A model generated the notes under the pieces. The model worked only from the letters and a program-made list of their open reading frames with translations. It searched no databases and was not told where the DNA came from. The translations under genes were made by a program, and so were the position numbers. This document shows positions 8,170 to 16,469 of a stretch of 64,000 nt of DNA, piece by piece (the first letter of the stretch is position 1; the number at the start of each line of letters is the position of its first letter). The stretch is from Litoreibacter ascidiaceicola. Its GTDB lineage: Bacteria > Pseudomonadota > Alphaproteobacteria > Rhodobacterales > Rhodobacteraceae. The DNA lies in NCBI RefSeq assembly GCF_900129235.1, contig NZ_FQUV01000002.1:186001-250000 (forward strand), in the 5' to 3' direction.

Positions 8170-9996
8170 ATGGTCACCGAAGTTTCAGACGCCCGCATGC
8201 AGCAGGATTTACGCAAGGACGGGTTTCATGTGGTGCGCAAGGTCATCCCCTATCTTTGGCCGGACGACCAGCCTTGGGTGAAGCGGCGCGTCGTGTTCGC
8301 GCTGACCTTTCTGATCATCTCCAAGCTGGTCGCGGTGGGCACGCCGGTGCTTTACAAGGGCGCGGTCGACGCGCTGTCGGGCGATGCCAGCGACGCGGGC
8401 TGGATGCTGGCCTTGGGCGCTGTTGGGCTGACCGTGGCCTACGGCATGGCGCGGGTGATGAATATCGGCTTCCAGCAGCTGCGCGACGTGGTGTTCGCAC
8501 TTGTGGGGCAGCGGGCGCTGCGCATGCTAGCGCTGGAGACGTTTACCCATATTCACCGCCTGTCGATGCGCTACCATATCACCCGTAAGACAGGTGGTCT
8601 GAGCCGCATCGTGGAGCGCGGGGTGAAGGGGGTCGAGTTCCTGTTGCGCTTCTTGCTGTTCTCCATCGGGCCGCTGATCCTAGAGCTGCTGATGATCGCG
8701 GTAATTTTGGCATTTGTGTTTAATATCTGGTACTTGGTGGTCGTTGTTGGCACGATTGCGCTCTACACATGGTTCACCTTTGCGGTCACCGAATGGCGGG
8801 TGAAAATCCGCAAGGAGATGAACGACCAGGACACCGACGCCAACCAGAAGGCCATCGACAGCCTGCTGAATTTCGAAACCGTCAAGTATTTCGGCGCAGA
8901 GAAACGCGAAGCCGCGCGCTATGACGGGGCGATGGAAGGCTATGTGGCAGCCGCGCTGAAAACCTCTTATTCGCTGGCTTTTTTGAACTTCGGGCAGGCG
9001 GTGCTGATCACCGCGGGCTTGGTCATCGTGATGGTGCTGGCGGCGATGGGCGTGCAGGACGGGACGTTGACCGTCGGCGATTTCGTCATGGTTAACGCCT
9101 ATATGATCCAGATCACCATGCCGCTGAACTTCCTTGGTACGGTCTACCGCGAAATCCGGCAGGCGCTGGTCGACATGGCCGAGATGTTCAACCTGCTGGA
9201 ACAACCTGCCGAGGTGAATGACAAGCCGGACGCCAAACTGCTGAAAGTCACCGACGGGGCCGTGCGGCTGGACAATGTGCATTTCGGCTATGACGCGGAG
9301 CGTCCGATCCTCAAAGGCGTGTCGCTGGAGGTGCAGGCGGGGCAGACGGTGGCCATCGTTGGCCCGTCAGGCTCGGGCAAATCCACAATCGGGCGGTTGC
9401 TGTTCCGGTTCTATGACGTGAACGGTGGCAGCCTGTCGATTGACGGGCAGGATGTGCGGGACGTCACGCAAGAAAGCCTGCATGACGCCATCGGTGTGGT
9501 GCCGCAGGACACGGTGCTGTTCAACGATACGATCCTTTACAACATTGCTTACGGCAAGGCAGGAGCTACGCGGTCCGAGATCGAGGGTGCTGCGAAAGCG
9601 GCAAAAATCCACGACTTCATCATGGAGCTGCCCGACGGCTACGACACCACCGTGGGCGAGCGCGGGTTAAAGCTGTCGGGTGGTGAAAAGCAACGGGTGG
9701 GCATCGCGCGCACCTTGCTGAAAAACCCGCCGATCCTGTTGCTGGACGAGGCGACCTCGGCACTCGACACCGAGACCGAGGCCGATATCCAGCATTCGCT
9801 GCAAGAGATGGCGCAAGGCCGCACCACGTTGACCATCGCGCACCGCCTCTCGACCATTGCCGACGCGGATCTGATCGTGGTGCTGGAGAACGGTGTGGTG
9901 GTGGAGCAGGGCACCCATGACGAGTTGCTGACGCGTGACGCGCGTTACGCGTCTCTATGGCACCGCCAGCAGGCAGAGGATGCCGAGGCGGCGTAG
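8170..9996 (+). CDS. ABCB7/Atm1-type ABC exporter, fused membrane and ATPase domains
   Basis: A 608-residue half-transporter. The N-terminal six-helix domain (about residues 35-330) carries the Atm1-type region NFETVKYFGAEKREAARYD. The C-terminal ATPase has Walker A GPSGSGKST (about 398), signature LSGGEKQRVG (about 502), Walker B ILLLDEATSALD and an H-loop AHRLST. Bacterial Atm1 homologs export glutathione-linked species, including persulfides or metal-glutathione adducts, and support metal or Fe-S homeostasis. It is divergent from the persulfide dioxygenase operon across 246 bp, which fits a glutathione-persulfide theme. The ATG at 8170 lacks a strong Shine-Dalgarno. Confidence 0.88.
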   Translation: MVTEVSDARMQQDLRKDGFHVVRKVIPYLWPDDQPWVKRRVVFALTFLIISKLVAVGTPVLYKGAVDALSGDASDAGWMLALGAVGLTVAYGMARVMNIGFQQLRDVVFALVGQRALRMLALETFTHIHRLSMRYHITRKTGGLSRIVERGVKGVEFLLRFLLFSIGPLILELLMIAVILAFVFNIWYLVVVVGTIALYTWFTFAVTEWRVKIRKEMNDQDTDANQKAIDSLLNFETVKYFGAEKREAARYDGAMEGYVAAALKTSYSLAFLNFGQAVLITAGLVIVMVLAAMGVQDGTLTVGDFVMVNAYMIQITMPLNFLGTVYREIRQALVDMAEMFNLLEQPAEVNDKPDAKLLKVTDGAVRLDNVHFGYDAERPILKGVSLEVQAGQTVAIVGPSGSGKSTIGRLLFRFYDVNGGSLSIDGQDVRDVTQESLHDAIGVVPQDTVLFNDTILYNIAYGKAGATRSEIEGAAKAAKIHDFIMELPDGYDTTVGERGLKLSGGEKQRVGIARTLLKNPPILLLDEATSALDTETEADIQHSLQEMAQGRTTLTIAHRLSTIADADLIVVLENGVVVEQGTHDELLTRDARYASLWHRQQAEDAEAA

Positions 9997-9998
9997 GT

Positions 9999-10045
9999 CA
10001 GAGTTTTATGGAAACTCTGGGGCCAAATCCTCGGAAGAGGATTTG
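9999..10045. terminator. Tandem hairpins between atm1-like and PAAR genes
   Basis: Two perfect inverted repeats follow the ABC gene stop: CAGAGTTT-N5-AAACTCTG (9999-10019) and CAAATCCTC-GGAA-GAGGATTTG (10024-10045). Neither has a good T-run, but they sit between convergent genes and probably help terminate transcription. Confidence 0.5.
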
Positions 10046-10060
10046 CCGCCAGCTTTGCGC

Positions 10061-10351
10061 CTAGTCGAAGATCACGGTCGGGAAACCCACAACGATCTTG
10101 CCGCCATGGGCTGTTGCATCGCCCATGCGGGCGGCGGGTTTGTTGTTGATCATAACCTTGCTGGACCCTGCCGAAATCGTGTCCGGCGGGCCGACACAGA
10201 CGCACATATCGCCCAGCACAGCGGCAGGTGCGCCGCCGATTAACACATTGGGCGCGCAGGGGCCGGAGATCGGGCCACCGACATGGGGCTTCGGGCCGGG
10301 ATCGACCATGGGGCAGACGTGGTTGTCGCCAAGACGGGCTGCGGGGGGCAT
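10061..10351 (-). CDS. PAAR-domain spike-tip protein
   Basis: A 96-residue protein that is all PAAR domain: it starts MPPAARLGDNHVCP, holds GAPAAVLGD and KPAARMGDATAHGGKI, and has the conserved His/Cys residues that coordinate metal at the tip of VgrG or contractile phage spikes. No extra effector domain is fused. The neighbour 12 bp upstream encodes an octapeptide-repeat needle, so the two likely form a spike complex. No sheath, tube, baseplate or ClpV genes are in the window, so the machine they serve lies elsewhere. Confidence 0.87.
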   Translation of the reverse strand: MPPAARLGDNHVCPMVDPGPKPHVGGPISGPCAPNVLIGGAPAAVLGDMCVCVGPPDTISAGSSKVMINNKPAARMGDATAHGGKIVVGFPTVIFD

Positions 10352-10363
10352 ATCGGCGCCTCC

Positions 10364-10804
10364 TTAGTTGATGCGGATCATCGCGCCGCGCACGATGGTC
10401 TCGCCGTCAGAGATCAGGGTCGATTCCTCGCCACTGGCTCCGGTAAACGTCTTGGTGGCGTCCGCCTTGATGTCGGTCGCGTTCAGCGTCAGGGTCTCGC
10501 CCGCCGCCGTGGTCACGTTTTTGTCGGCCACCAGCGTCACGTCACCGCCGCTGTTGATGGTCACGCCGTCCTGACCGGACAGGTTCAGATGGCCCATGGA
10601 GTTCACCGACAAGGACTGGCGGGCGTTAATGCGCAGGCTGTCCTCGTCCGGGGTGATCACCAGATCGGGTGTTTTGGAGGGGGCTTTGGCCTCCCTCGGG
10701 TCCTCGATATGCACAACCAGACCGCCGGGTGTCGTAATGACAAGGCGCCCTTCGGATTGGTCATAGCTGATGTCGAGCGGGGTCTTGGTACTCAAATCGG
10801 TCAT
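10364..10804 (-). CDS. Small gp5C/VgrG-C-terminal-like beta-helix needle protein
   Basis: A 146-residue protein. Residues about 58-115 divide into consecutive octads with hydrophobic residues at positions 2 and 4: SLRINARQ, SLSVNSMG, HLNLSGQD, GVTINSGG, DVTLVADK, NVTTAAGE, TLTLNATD. Weaker octads follow. This is the signature of the triple-stranded beta-helix of T4 gp5 and VgrG C-termini. The first 50 residues contain LVITTPGGLVVHIED. It lacks the rest of VgrG. It directly precedes the PAAR gene on the minus strand, so the pair encodes shaft and tip. No database search was possible; the assignment rests on repeat geometry and context. Confidence 0.65.
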   Translation of the reverse strand: MTDLSTKTPLDISYDQSEGRLVITTPGGLVVHIEDPREAKAPSKTPDLVITPDEDSLRINARQSLSVNSMGHLNLSGQDGVTINSGGDVTLVADKNVTTAAGETLTLNATDIKADATKTFTGASGEESTLISDGETIVRGAMIRIN

Positions 10805-10980
10805 AATGCGTCTCCTACAATACCCCTATCAGAGCAGAAAACCGATGGAGTATAAAGTGAAATGGTGCGGGGCGCGGGTGGAAATGCTCTTAAGTGAAGG
10901 CAGCGCGACGTGATCGTGCCTTTGATTGATGTTCAGTTGGGCGCGGCCTCGCGCCGGTGTACCAGTTAAGGAAACCGGAT

Positions 10981-11355
10981 ATGGAACACTTCACCGGAGG
11001 TTGTCTTTGCGGCAGGGTTCGCATCGTAGCATCAGAACGCCCCCTTCGGGTCGGTGTCTGCCAATGTCTCGATTGCCGCAAGCATCATGGGGCGTTGTTC
11101 TATGCGTCGGCTGTATTTCATCAGAATGCGGTGGCGATTGAGGGTGAGACCGCTGAATATCTCGGGCGGTTTTTCTGTCCAAATTGCGGCTCTTCGGTCT
11201 TTGCCCGCACGGATGAAGAGGTCGAAGTGCATCTGGGAACGCTGGATTCGCCGGATCAACTGACGCCAACCTATGAAAGCTGGACGATCCGTCGCGAAGC
11301 GTGGCTGCCGCCGTTTCCCTTTGCGCAGTCATTCGAGCGTGATCGGGACGGCTGA
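10981..11355 (+). CDS. GFA family (CENP-V/GFA domain) zinc protein
   Basis: A 124-residue protein of the glutathione-dependent formaldehyde-activating enzyme-like family. The zinc-binding cysteines are in GGCLCGRVR, CQCLDCRKHHG and FFCPNCGSS, with family residues GTLDSP near the end. Many members are not formaldehyde enzymes, so the substrate is unassigned. ATG at 10981 has AGGA nine bases upstream; an earlier start 24 bp upstream is less supported. It stands alone. Confidence 0.85.
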   Translation: MEHFTGGCLCGRVRIVASERPLRVGVCQCLDCRKHHGALFYASAVFHQNAVAIEGETAEYLGRFFCPNCGSSVFARTDEEVEVHLGTLDSPDQLTPTYESWTIRREAWLPPFPFAQSFERDRDG

Positions 11356-11370
11356 GGTCGCGCTGAAACC

Positions 11371-12189
11371 TTAATTCGTAATCTGCGGCAATCTTGATGT
11401 GACCACCCCTGTGGTCCGCTTTGCCCCGCCAACTTTCACGAATTTCGACTTCGCATTCGAGGTTTGAAGTTGACGCACCATCCGGTCGACGGACGGCCCC
11501 ATGGCAACGCCAAGCGATACATCGCGGCTACCGCGTCTGCCGCTTGAAGACATTACCGACGCGATTTGCGGTCCCTGATCGGTCATCACGAAGACCGGCG
11601 CGCCGGAGGAGCCGAAGTCGATATCGCAGGTGTAATGCAGCACATCTGCTGCGGCATGAGTCATTTTGCAGCCATCTTCCAGTGCCGGTATCTCGGAGCG
11701 ACCCCGCGCATAGGACACCACCATCACGCGGTCATTGGCCGACGGCTGGCGGTGGGTGCGAAACGGCTGGATGGCGGCGCTGTTAATGGGGTGTTCCAAC
11801 TCGATCATCGCGACATCCGTGGCGATCTCGGAATAACTATTGGTGCCGCCGCCATAGTCATATTCTGGATGAACCACGAAGCGTTTGCCTGCGCGGCTGG
11901 CGGCAGAGCGGCCATGGCGGTAGCCCGCGCGAAAGACGATATCCTCGGCATCCCGCAGCTTGCCGGTGCGTTTGTCATAGACGCAATGCGCGGCAGTCAG
12001 CACCAGCTTTTGAGAGATCAGCGCCCCCGTGCAAAATCCGGAACGCCCCAGATCAAGGCGACCAACGGCCTGCCATGGCAACACTTCGGACGGGGTGTCC
12101 AAAGCCTGATGCGGCGTGGCCTCTTTGGCCAGAATTTGCGGCTGCGCCGAGGCGCAAACCATCAACAAGGACAGCAATACACGTTTCAT
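11371..12189 (-). CDS. Secreted trypsin-like serine protease
   Basis: A 272-residue S1-family protease with a signal peptide (about residues 1-21). The triad is visible: His68 in LTAAHCV, Asp125 in TDVAMIEL, Ser195 in GSSGAP. The usual GDSG is GSSG, as in some V8/S1B-like proteins. CDID precedes the nucleophile. A 30-residue C-terminal extension (KSKFVKVGGAKRTTGVV) follows the fold. It is probably periplasmic or secreted. Convergent with the GFA gene, 15 bp between stops. Confidence 0.86.
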   Translation of the reverse strand: MKRVLLSLLMVCASAQPQILAKEATPHQALDTPSEVLPWQAVGRLDLGRSGFCTGALISQKLVLTAAHCVYDKRTGKLRDAEDIVFRAGYRHGRSAASRAGKRFVVHPEYDYGGGTNSYSEIATDVAMIELEHPINSAAIQPFRTHRQPSANDRVMVVSYARGRSEIPALEDGCKMTHAAADVLHYTCDIDFGSSGAPVFVMTDQGPQIASVMSSSGRRGSRDVSLGVAMGPSVDRMVRQLQTSNAKSKFVKVGGAKRTTGVVTSRLPQITN

Positions 12190-12230
12190 AGGCGCGAGGG
12201 GTACGCGCCCAATCTGGCAGGATTAGGGCC

Positions 12231-12893
12231 TCAGAGCGGCAATTGATCCAGCAGACGCGCGGCCTCGGCATGGCAATCGGCCAGCTTGCTGCGATCCTCG
12301 CCCGGATAGAACCGCCCGCGTGTGGCGGTGGGCATCGGGGCAGGGGTCATCATATGGACGGTGATGCCGGTCTTTGCGGTCTCGTCGCGCCAGCTGCTGG
12401 CCATGCGCATTTGTGCGGCTTTGCTCAGGCCATAGGCGCCGTGGAACTTGTCGCCTTGCTCCGGGTCGTCGAACATCACCGCTTGGCCCGCCTTGGAGGC
12501 TTTCAGCAACGGCGTGGTGTTCAGGATCAGACGTGCGGTGGCGCGGATATTTGTGGCCAGCGTTTTGTCGAGATCTTTGGCGTCCACATGCTCCATCGGG
12601 GCAAGGGGCGGGGCGTGAATGGCGGCGTGAACCAGCAGATCGACATGGCCCCAGCGGTCGTGAATGGAGTGGCAAATCTGCGCCATGGCGTCGTCATCGT
12701 TGATGTCGACGGGCACCAGCGTGGCGCTGCCACCCTTGGCAGTAATGCGGTCGTCCAACTCTTCGAGGCCACCCACGGTGCGGGCGAGGGCGATTACATG
12801 ATATCCGCGCGCGCCCAAGCTTTCAGCCATTGCGGCCCCAAGGCCACGGGACGCGCCTGTCACGAGGGCGATTTTCTGAGATTGTTCTGTCAT
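12231..12893 (-). CDS. Short-chain dehydrogenase/reductase (SDR) with no catalytic serine
   Basis: A 220-residue classical-type SDR with the Rossmann glycine motif TGASRGLG (residues 12-19), a VDIND cofactor-edge motif and YGLSK (Tyr154, Lys158). The strand that normally carries the catalytic serine reads AVMFDDPEQG, with no Ser at the expected place about 13 residues before Tyr154, which is unusual and may mean altered activity. Substrate unknown. It lies upstream of the protease gene on the same strand, about 40 bp apart. Confidence 0.84.
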   Translation of the reverse strand: MTEQSQKIALVTGASRGLGAAMAESLGARGYHVIALARTVGGLEELDDRITAKGGSATLVPVDINDDDAMAQICHSIHDRWGHVDLLVHAAIHAPPLAPMEHVDAKDLDKTLATNIRATARLILNTTPLLKASKAGQAVMFDDPEQGDKFHGAYGLSKAAQMRMASSWRDETAKTGITVHMMTPAPMPTATRGRFYPGEDRSKLADCHAEAARLLDQLPL

Positions 12894-12999
12894 AGCGGCG
12901 TCTTTCTCACTGGCGGGGGCCTAGATCAAGCCCATTTGCTTGACTTTCCATGCTGCGCTGCCGAAAAAGATCGCAACGTATAATGCTGGAGGAACAGCC

Positions 13000-13572
13000 A
13001 TGACTTTGACCCAAGCCGCTTTCGGAGCAGACACATTCACCAAGAAAACACTGCTGGTGTTGGGCGGATCGCTCTTCATCGCACTGGCCGCGCAAATAAG
13101 CGTGCCGTTCTTCCCCGTGCCGATGACCCTGCAAACGCTGGCGATCCTGATCGTCGGCCTGTCCTTCGGCGCGCGCCTTGGCGCTGTGACCGTGCTGGCC
13201 TATCTGGCCGAAGGGGCTGCCGGCCTGCCGGTCTTCGCCAATATGGGCGCAGGCCTGCCTTACATGATAGGCCCGACCGCAGGCTTCCTGCTGGGCTTCA
13301 TCGCAATGGCCTATGTGGCCGGTCTGGCTGCGGGTCGCGGTGTTGTTGCAATGCTGGTGGCGTCTTTCGCTGCTGCCGCGCTGATCTACCTGCCGGGCCT
13401 TGCATGGCCGCTGGGCGTGGCACAAGCCACGGGCGTTGAAGCTGGCTGGGCTGGCTTGAGCTTCGACAAGGTTCTAGGCGCGTTCGCCACGCCGTTCCTG
13501 TTGGGCGACGTCGTGAAAGCCGTACTGGCCGCGTTGGCTGTTGCTAGCGGGATGAAATTCTTCGCCAAGTAA
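13000..13572 (+). CDS. bioY: Biotin transporter substrate-binding subunit BioY
   Basis: A 190-residue integral membrane S-component of the ECF biotin transporter. Family marks are PFFPVPMTLQTLAILIVGLSFG, AGLPVFANMGAGLPYMIGPTAGFLLGF and about six hydrophobic segments. The ATG at 13000 has a strong GGAGG Shine-Dalgarno; a TATAAT hexamer lies at 12979-12984 but I see no convincing -35. The energising bioM/bioN genes are not adjacent; BioY can use shared EcfA/EcfT or act alone. A good terminator follows. Confidence 0.92.
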   Translation: MTLTQAAFGADTFTKKTLLVLGGSLFIALAAQISVPFFPVPMTLQTLAILIVGLSFGARLGAVTVLAYLAEGAAGLPVFANMGAGLPYMIGPTAGFLLGFIAMAYVAGLAAGRGVVAMLVASFAAAALIYLPGLAWPLGVAQATGVEAGWAGLSFDKVLGAFATPFLLGDVVKAVLAALAVASGMKFFAK

Positions 13573-13610
13573 GCCGCGTGGCGGGGTGAACCCCGCCCTA
13601 CGAGTTTGGC

Positions 13611-13642
13611 GCCGCTCCCGTGAAACCGGGGGCGGCGTTTTT
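13611..13642 (+). terminator. Rho-independent terminator after bioY
   Basis: Stem GCCGCTCCCG / CGGGGGCGGC (13611-13620 with 13627-13636, one G-T pair), loop of six, then G and five T. A second hairpin, GGCGGGG-TGAA-CCCCGCC (13580-13597), lies just before it. Confidence 0.85.
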
Positions 13643-13907
13643 CGTTTGTCTCGCAGCAGGTAAAAGAGGCGGCCGCCTTGAAAAGCTTTGTGGTCGCACG
13701 ACGCCAAGACAACGCTTGGCGCATCCAGCAAGGGGGTCACCCTTGCGTTGTCAGTCACCGGTGACGGCTCGATACCCGACGGATGATTATGCCGCCAAGC
13801 GTGAAGTCACAGTTTTCAAATGTGCCAAGAGGGGCACGTTGGATCCGAGAAGGGGTTTAAGCTGGTCGCGTTAAGGGCGCGTTAGACCTGCGAGCGGTGC
13901 ATCGGCC
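13643..13907. other. Structured gene-free stretch between convergent genes
   Basis: Part of the 335 bp without a convincing gene between bioY and the next minus-strand gene. It holds three consecutive perfect inverted repeats: CGCCAAG-N6-CTTGGCG (13702-13721), GCAAGGG-N5-CCCTTGC (13728-13746) and the palindrome GTCACCGGTGAC (13754-13765), plus a weaker TGCC/GGCA hairpin further on. It could encode a small RNA or be decayed sequence. Short open frames here have no Shine-Dalgarno or recognisable protein. Confidence 0.4.
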
Positions 13908-14201
13908 TTAAGCCGCGTCAGGCTGTTGATTTTGCGCGCTGCGTTCGGGGATTTCGAGCCGATCAGCGGTTCCGTTACGATCGAAAATCACCGCACCGGT
14001 TTCTATAGCTACGATTTTGTGGCCGCCGACCACATCACCAGCCCGCACGATTTCGACCTGCTTGTTCCCATGCCGGAGCAGCGCACGGGTCTCGCCCGGG
14101 GTTTCAACTGTCCCGAGAAGGGCTAGCTGCGCCATCGGCAGCGTGTTCTCTTCCGTCGCGGCTTTCAGGGCCTCGATTGGGGTTTCGGTCGTTTCGGTCA
14201 C
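13908..14201 (-). CDS. Small protein with a GspC/PilP-like beta domain
   Basis: A 97-residue protein starting at GTG, with AAGGA upstream. Residues about 24-88 (MAQLALLGTVETPGETRALL, then VEIVRAGDVVGGHKIVAI and GAVIFDRNG) resemble the homology-region domain of type II secretion GspC or pilus PilP: a short strand, AxLR, a GDxVGGxxIxxI turn and a final strand. There is no membrane anchor, unlike GspC. No secretion genes are near. It lies downstream of purF on the same strand, 122 bp away. Function unknown. Confidence 0.65.
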   Translation of the reverse strand: MTETTETPIEALKAATEENTLPMAQLALLGTVETPGETRALLRHGNKQVEIVRAGDVVGGHKIVAIETGAVIFDRNGTADRLEIPERSAQNQQPDAA

Positions 14202-14323
14202 GGTTTTTGTCCTTGTCGCTGATCGCGTCTAGCGATCGGCAGATAAGGGGCGTGGCGTCTAATGGAAAGCGGACTATGCCCGCGTCGGCGGGATTTCGCC
14301 GCAGTGCAGCAATTCGCCGGGCC

Positions 14324-15814
14324 TTACTCCGCCGCGGTCTTCAGCTCAAAGCCATTGGTGATCTGGTCTGACGGCGCAATCGGATACTCGCCCGAGAAGC
14401 ACGCATCGCAATATTGCGGCGACTTGGGGTTACGGCCCTGAGCCTCCCCGACAGCGCGGTAAAGACCGTCCAGAGAGATAAACTTGAGGCTGTCGACGCC
14501 CAGATGCTCGCGCATTTCGTCCTCGGACATGGTCGCGGCCAACAGCTTTTCGCGCTGCGGGGTGTCCACGCCGTAGAAACACGGCCATGCGGTTGGGGGC
14601 GAAGCGATGCGGAAGTGGACCTCGGCGGCACCGGCATCAAGGATCATTTCCTTGATCTTGCGTGAGGTTGTCCCGCGCACCACGGAATCGTCCACCAAAA
14701 TCACCCGCTTGCCCTTGATCAGCGCGCGGTTGACGTTGAGCTTCAGGCGCACACCCATGTTGCGGATTTGCTCGGTCGGCTCGATGAACGTCCGGCCCAT
14801 ATACTGGTTGCGGATAATGCCCATGGCGTAGGGAATGCCGCTTTGGATGCTGTAACCAATAGCCGCAGGCGTGCCGGAATCAGGCACGGGGCAGACCATG
14901 TCGGCCTCGACAGGGCTTTCCTTGGCCAGCTCGCGCCCGATGTTTTCGCGGGTCTCGTAGACAGACCGCCCGCCAAGAATCGAATCCGGACGGGAGAAAT
15001 ACACATGCTCGAAGATGCAGAAACGCGACTTGGCGGGACGGAACGGGCGGTGGCTTTCGATGCCCTTGTTGGTGATGACTACCATTTCGCCCGGTTCGAT
15101 CTCGCGCACGAACTCCGCGCCGATAATGTCCAGCGCGCAGGTCTCGGAGGACAGCGCGTAGCCGTCACCGATTTTGCCCAAGACCAGCGGGCGCACGCCC
15201 AACGGGTCGCGCACGCCGATCAGTTTGGTACGGGTCATGGCCACCACGGAGAACGCGCCTTCGACCTTGCGCAAGGCTTCTTCCATGCGGTCAGGGATGG
15301 TGCGACCCATGGAGCGGGCCATCAAGTGGATGATACATTCGGAATCCGAGGAGCTTTGAAAGATCGAGCCGCGCTCGACCAATTCTTTGCGCAAGGCTTC
15401 GGCGTTGGTGATGTTGCCGTTATGCGCAATCGCGGCACCGCCCAGCGAGAAGTCCCCGAAGAAGGGCTGCACGTCGCGGATGGCGGTCTGGCCTTTGTTG
15501 CCGGCGGTAGAGTAGCGGACATGGCCGATGGCCAACTCGCCCGGCAAGGTTTCCATGACCTTGTGGGATGTGAAGTTGTCGCGGACATAGCCGAAGCGGC
15601 GTGCCTGCTGGAAACCGGCGTCGGCGTCGTAGGAGACGATGCCGCCGGCCTCTTGGCCGCGATGTTGAAGGGCGTGCAGGCCGAGGGCCACGAAGTTGGC
15701 CGCCTCGGCAGTGCCGATAACGCCAAACACACCACATTCTTCTTTGAGTTTGTCGTCGTCAAACGGGTTGGTGAGCCAAGGCTCGGGACTTTGGTCAAGG
15801 TCCGCATGCGTCAT
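14324..15814 (-). CDS. purF: Amidophosphoribosyltransferase PurF
   Basis: First committed step of purine synthesis: PRPP + glutamine to phosphoribosylamine. The 496-residue product has a 26-residue propeptide before Cys27 (KLKEECGVFGV), the Ntn-type glutaminase nucleophile after processing. The PRTase motif VILVDDSVVRGTTS is near residue 366. Cysteines in RFCIFEHVYF, CFYGVDTP and YCDACFSGEYP fit the Fe-S-containing Bacillus-type enzyme. The start at 15814 is chosen to give the standard propeptide; a longer open frame upstream adds unlike sequence. Divergent from the rluE-like gene. Confidence 0.95.
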   Translation of the reverse strand: MTHADLDQSPEPWLTNPFDDDKLKEECGVFGVIGTAEAANFVALGLHALQHRGQEAGGIVSYDADAGFQQARRFGYVRDNFTSHKVMETLPGELAIGHVRYSTAGNKGQTAIRDVQPFFGDFSLGGAAIAHNGNITNAEALRKELVERGSIFQSSSDSECIIHLMARSMGRTIPDRMEEALRKVEGAFSVVAMTRTKLIGVRDPLGVRPLVLGKIGDGYALSSETCALDIIGAEFVREIEPGEMVVITNKGIESHRPFRPAKSRFCIFEHVYFSRPDSILGGRSVYETRENIGRELAKESPVEADMVCPVPDSGTPAAIGYSIQSGIPYAMGIIRNQYMGRTFIEPTEQIRNMGVRLKLNVNRALIKGKRVILVDDSVVRGTTSRKIKEMILDAGAAEVHFRIASPPTAWPCFYGVDTPQREKLLAATMSEDEMREHLGVDSLKFISLDGLYRAVGEAQGRNPKSPQYCDACFSGEYPIAPSDQITNGFELKTAAE

Positions 15815-15932
15815 TAGGGGCAGCTCCGAATCCGCGTGACATGAGTATGACACTGGATACGGGGTTTGCGTCGGGAAGTCACGGGCGCTTTGCCCCGTTG
15901 CGAGCAGAAGTCGCGCATGGCATGAAAAGGCC

Positions 15933-16469
15933 ATGTCACGCACCATTTTGTTCAATAAACCACACGGGGTGTTGTCCCAGTTCACCGACGGGCAGGCCCG
16001 CGCCACGTTGTCGGATTACATTGACGTGCCAAAGGTTTACGCCGCCGGACGTCTGGACCGAGACAGCGAGGGGTTGTTGATCCTGACCGATGACGGACAG
16101 CTGCAAGCGCGCATCGCGCATCCGAAATACAAGGCGGCCAAGACCTATCTGGTGCAGGTGGAAGGGGAACCTGACGCTGCGGCATTTGCGCAATTGCGCG
16201 GCGGAGTTGATTTGAAAGACGGGCGCACGCGACCCGCGAAGGTTGCAGCGGTGGCGGAGCCGGACTGGCTGTGGCAGCGTGATCCGCCGGTGCGGGTGCG
16301 CAAGACGGTGCCGGACAGCTGGCTTGAGCTGTCCATTACCGAAGGCCGCAACCGTCAGGTGCGCCGGATGTGTGCCGCCGTGGGGTATCCTTGCCTGCGC
16401 TTGATCCGTATCGCTGTAGGCGAGTGGTCGCTGGACGGGCTCGAACCGGGGGCTTGGCGCGATGCGTGA
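15933..16469 (+). CDS. rluE: Pseudouridine synthase, RluE-like
   Basis: A 178-residue RsuA/RluE-type 23S rRNA pseudouridine synthase without an S4 domain, as in RluE. The catalytic motif GRLDRDSEGLLILT holds Asp42; KTYLVQVEG and EGRNRQVRRMCAAVGYPCLRLIRI are the other family blocks. It starts at the ATG that begins the typical SRTILFNKPHGVLSQFT sequence. The last codons overlap the SGNH hydrolase start by 8 bp. Confidence 0.9.
   Translation: MSRTILFNKPHGVLSQFTDGQARATLSDYIDVPKVYAAGRLDRDSEGLLILTDDGQLQARIAHPKYKAAKTYLVQVEGEPDAAAFAQLRGGVDLKDGRTRPAKVAAVAEPDWLWQRDPPVRVRKTVPDSWLELSITEGRNRQVRRMCAAVGYPCLRLIRIAVGEWSLDGLEPGAWRDA

Noticed and set aside
8073-8588. Plus-strand open frame overlapping the start of the Atm1-type gene
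   Set aside because: Out of frame with the transporter, no family resemblance, and Arg/Gly-rich composition typical of a shadow frame.
10061-10804. Complete type VI secretion or prophage island
   Set aside because: Only needle and tip genes are present; there is no sheath, tube, ClpV, baseplate, integrase or terminase.
12979-12984. Full promoter for bioY with BioR site
   Set aside because: Only a TATAAT is convincing. The nearest TTGACT is too far away and no TTAT...ATAA BioR palindrome is visible.
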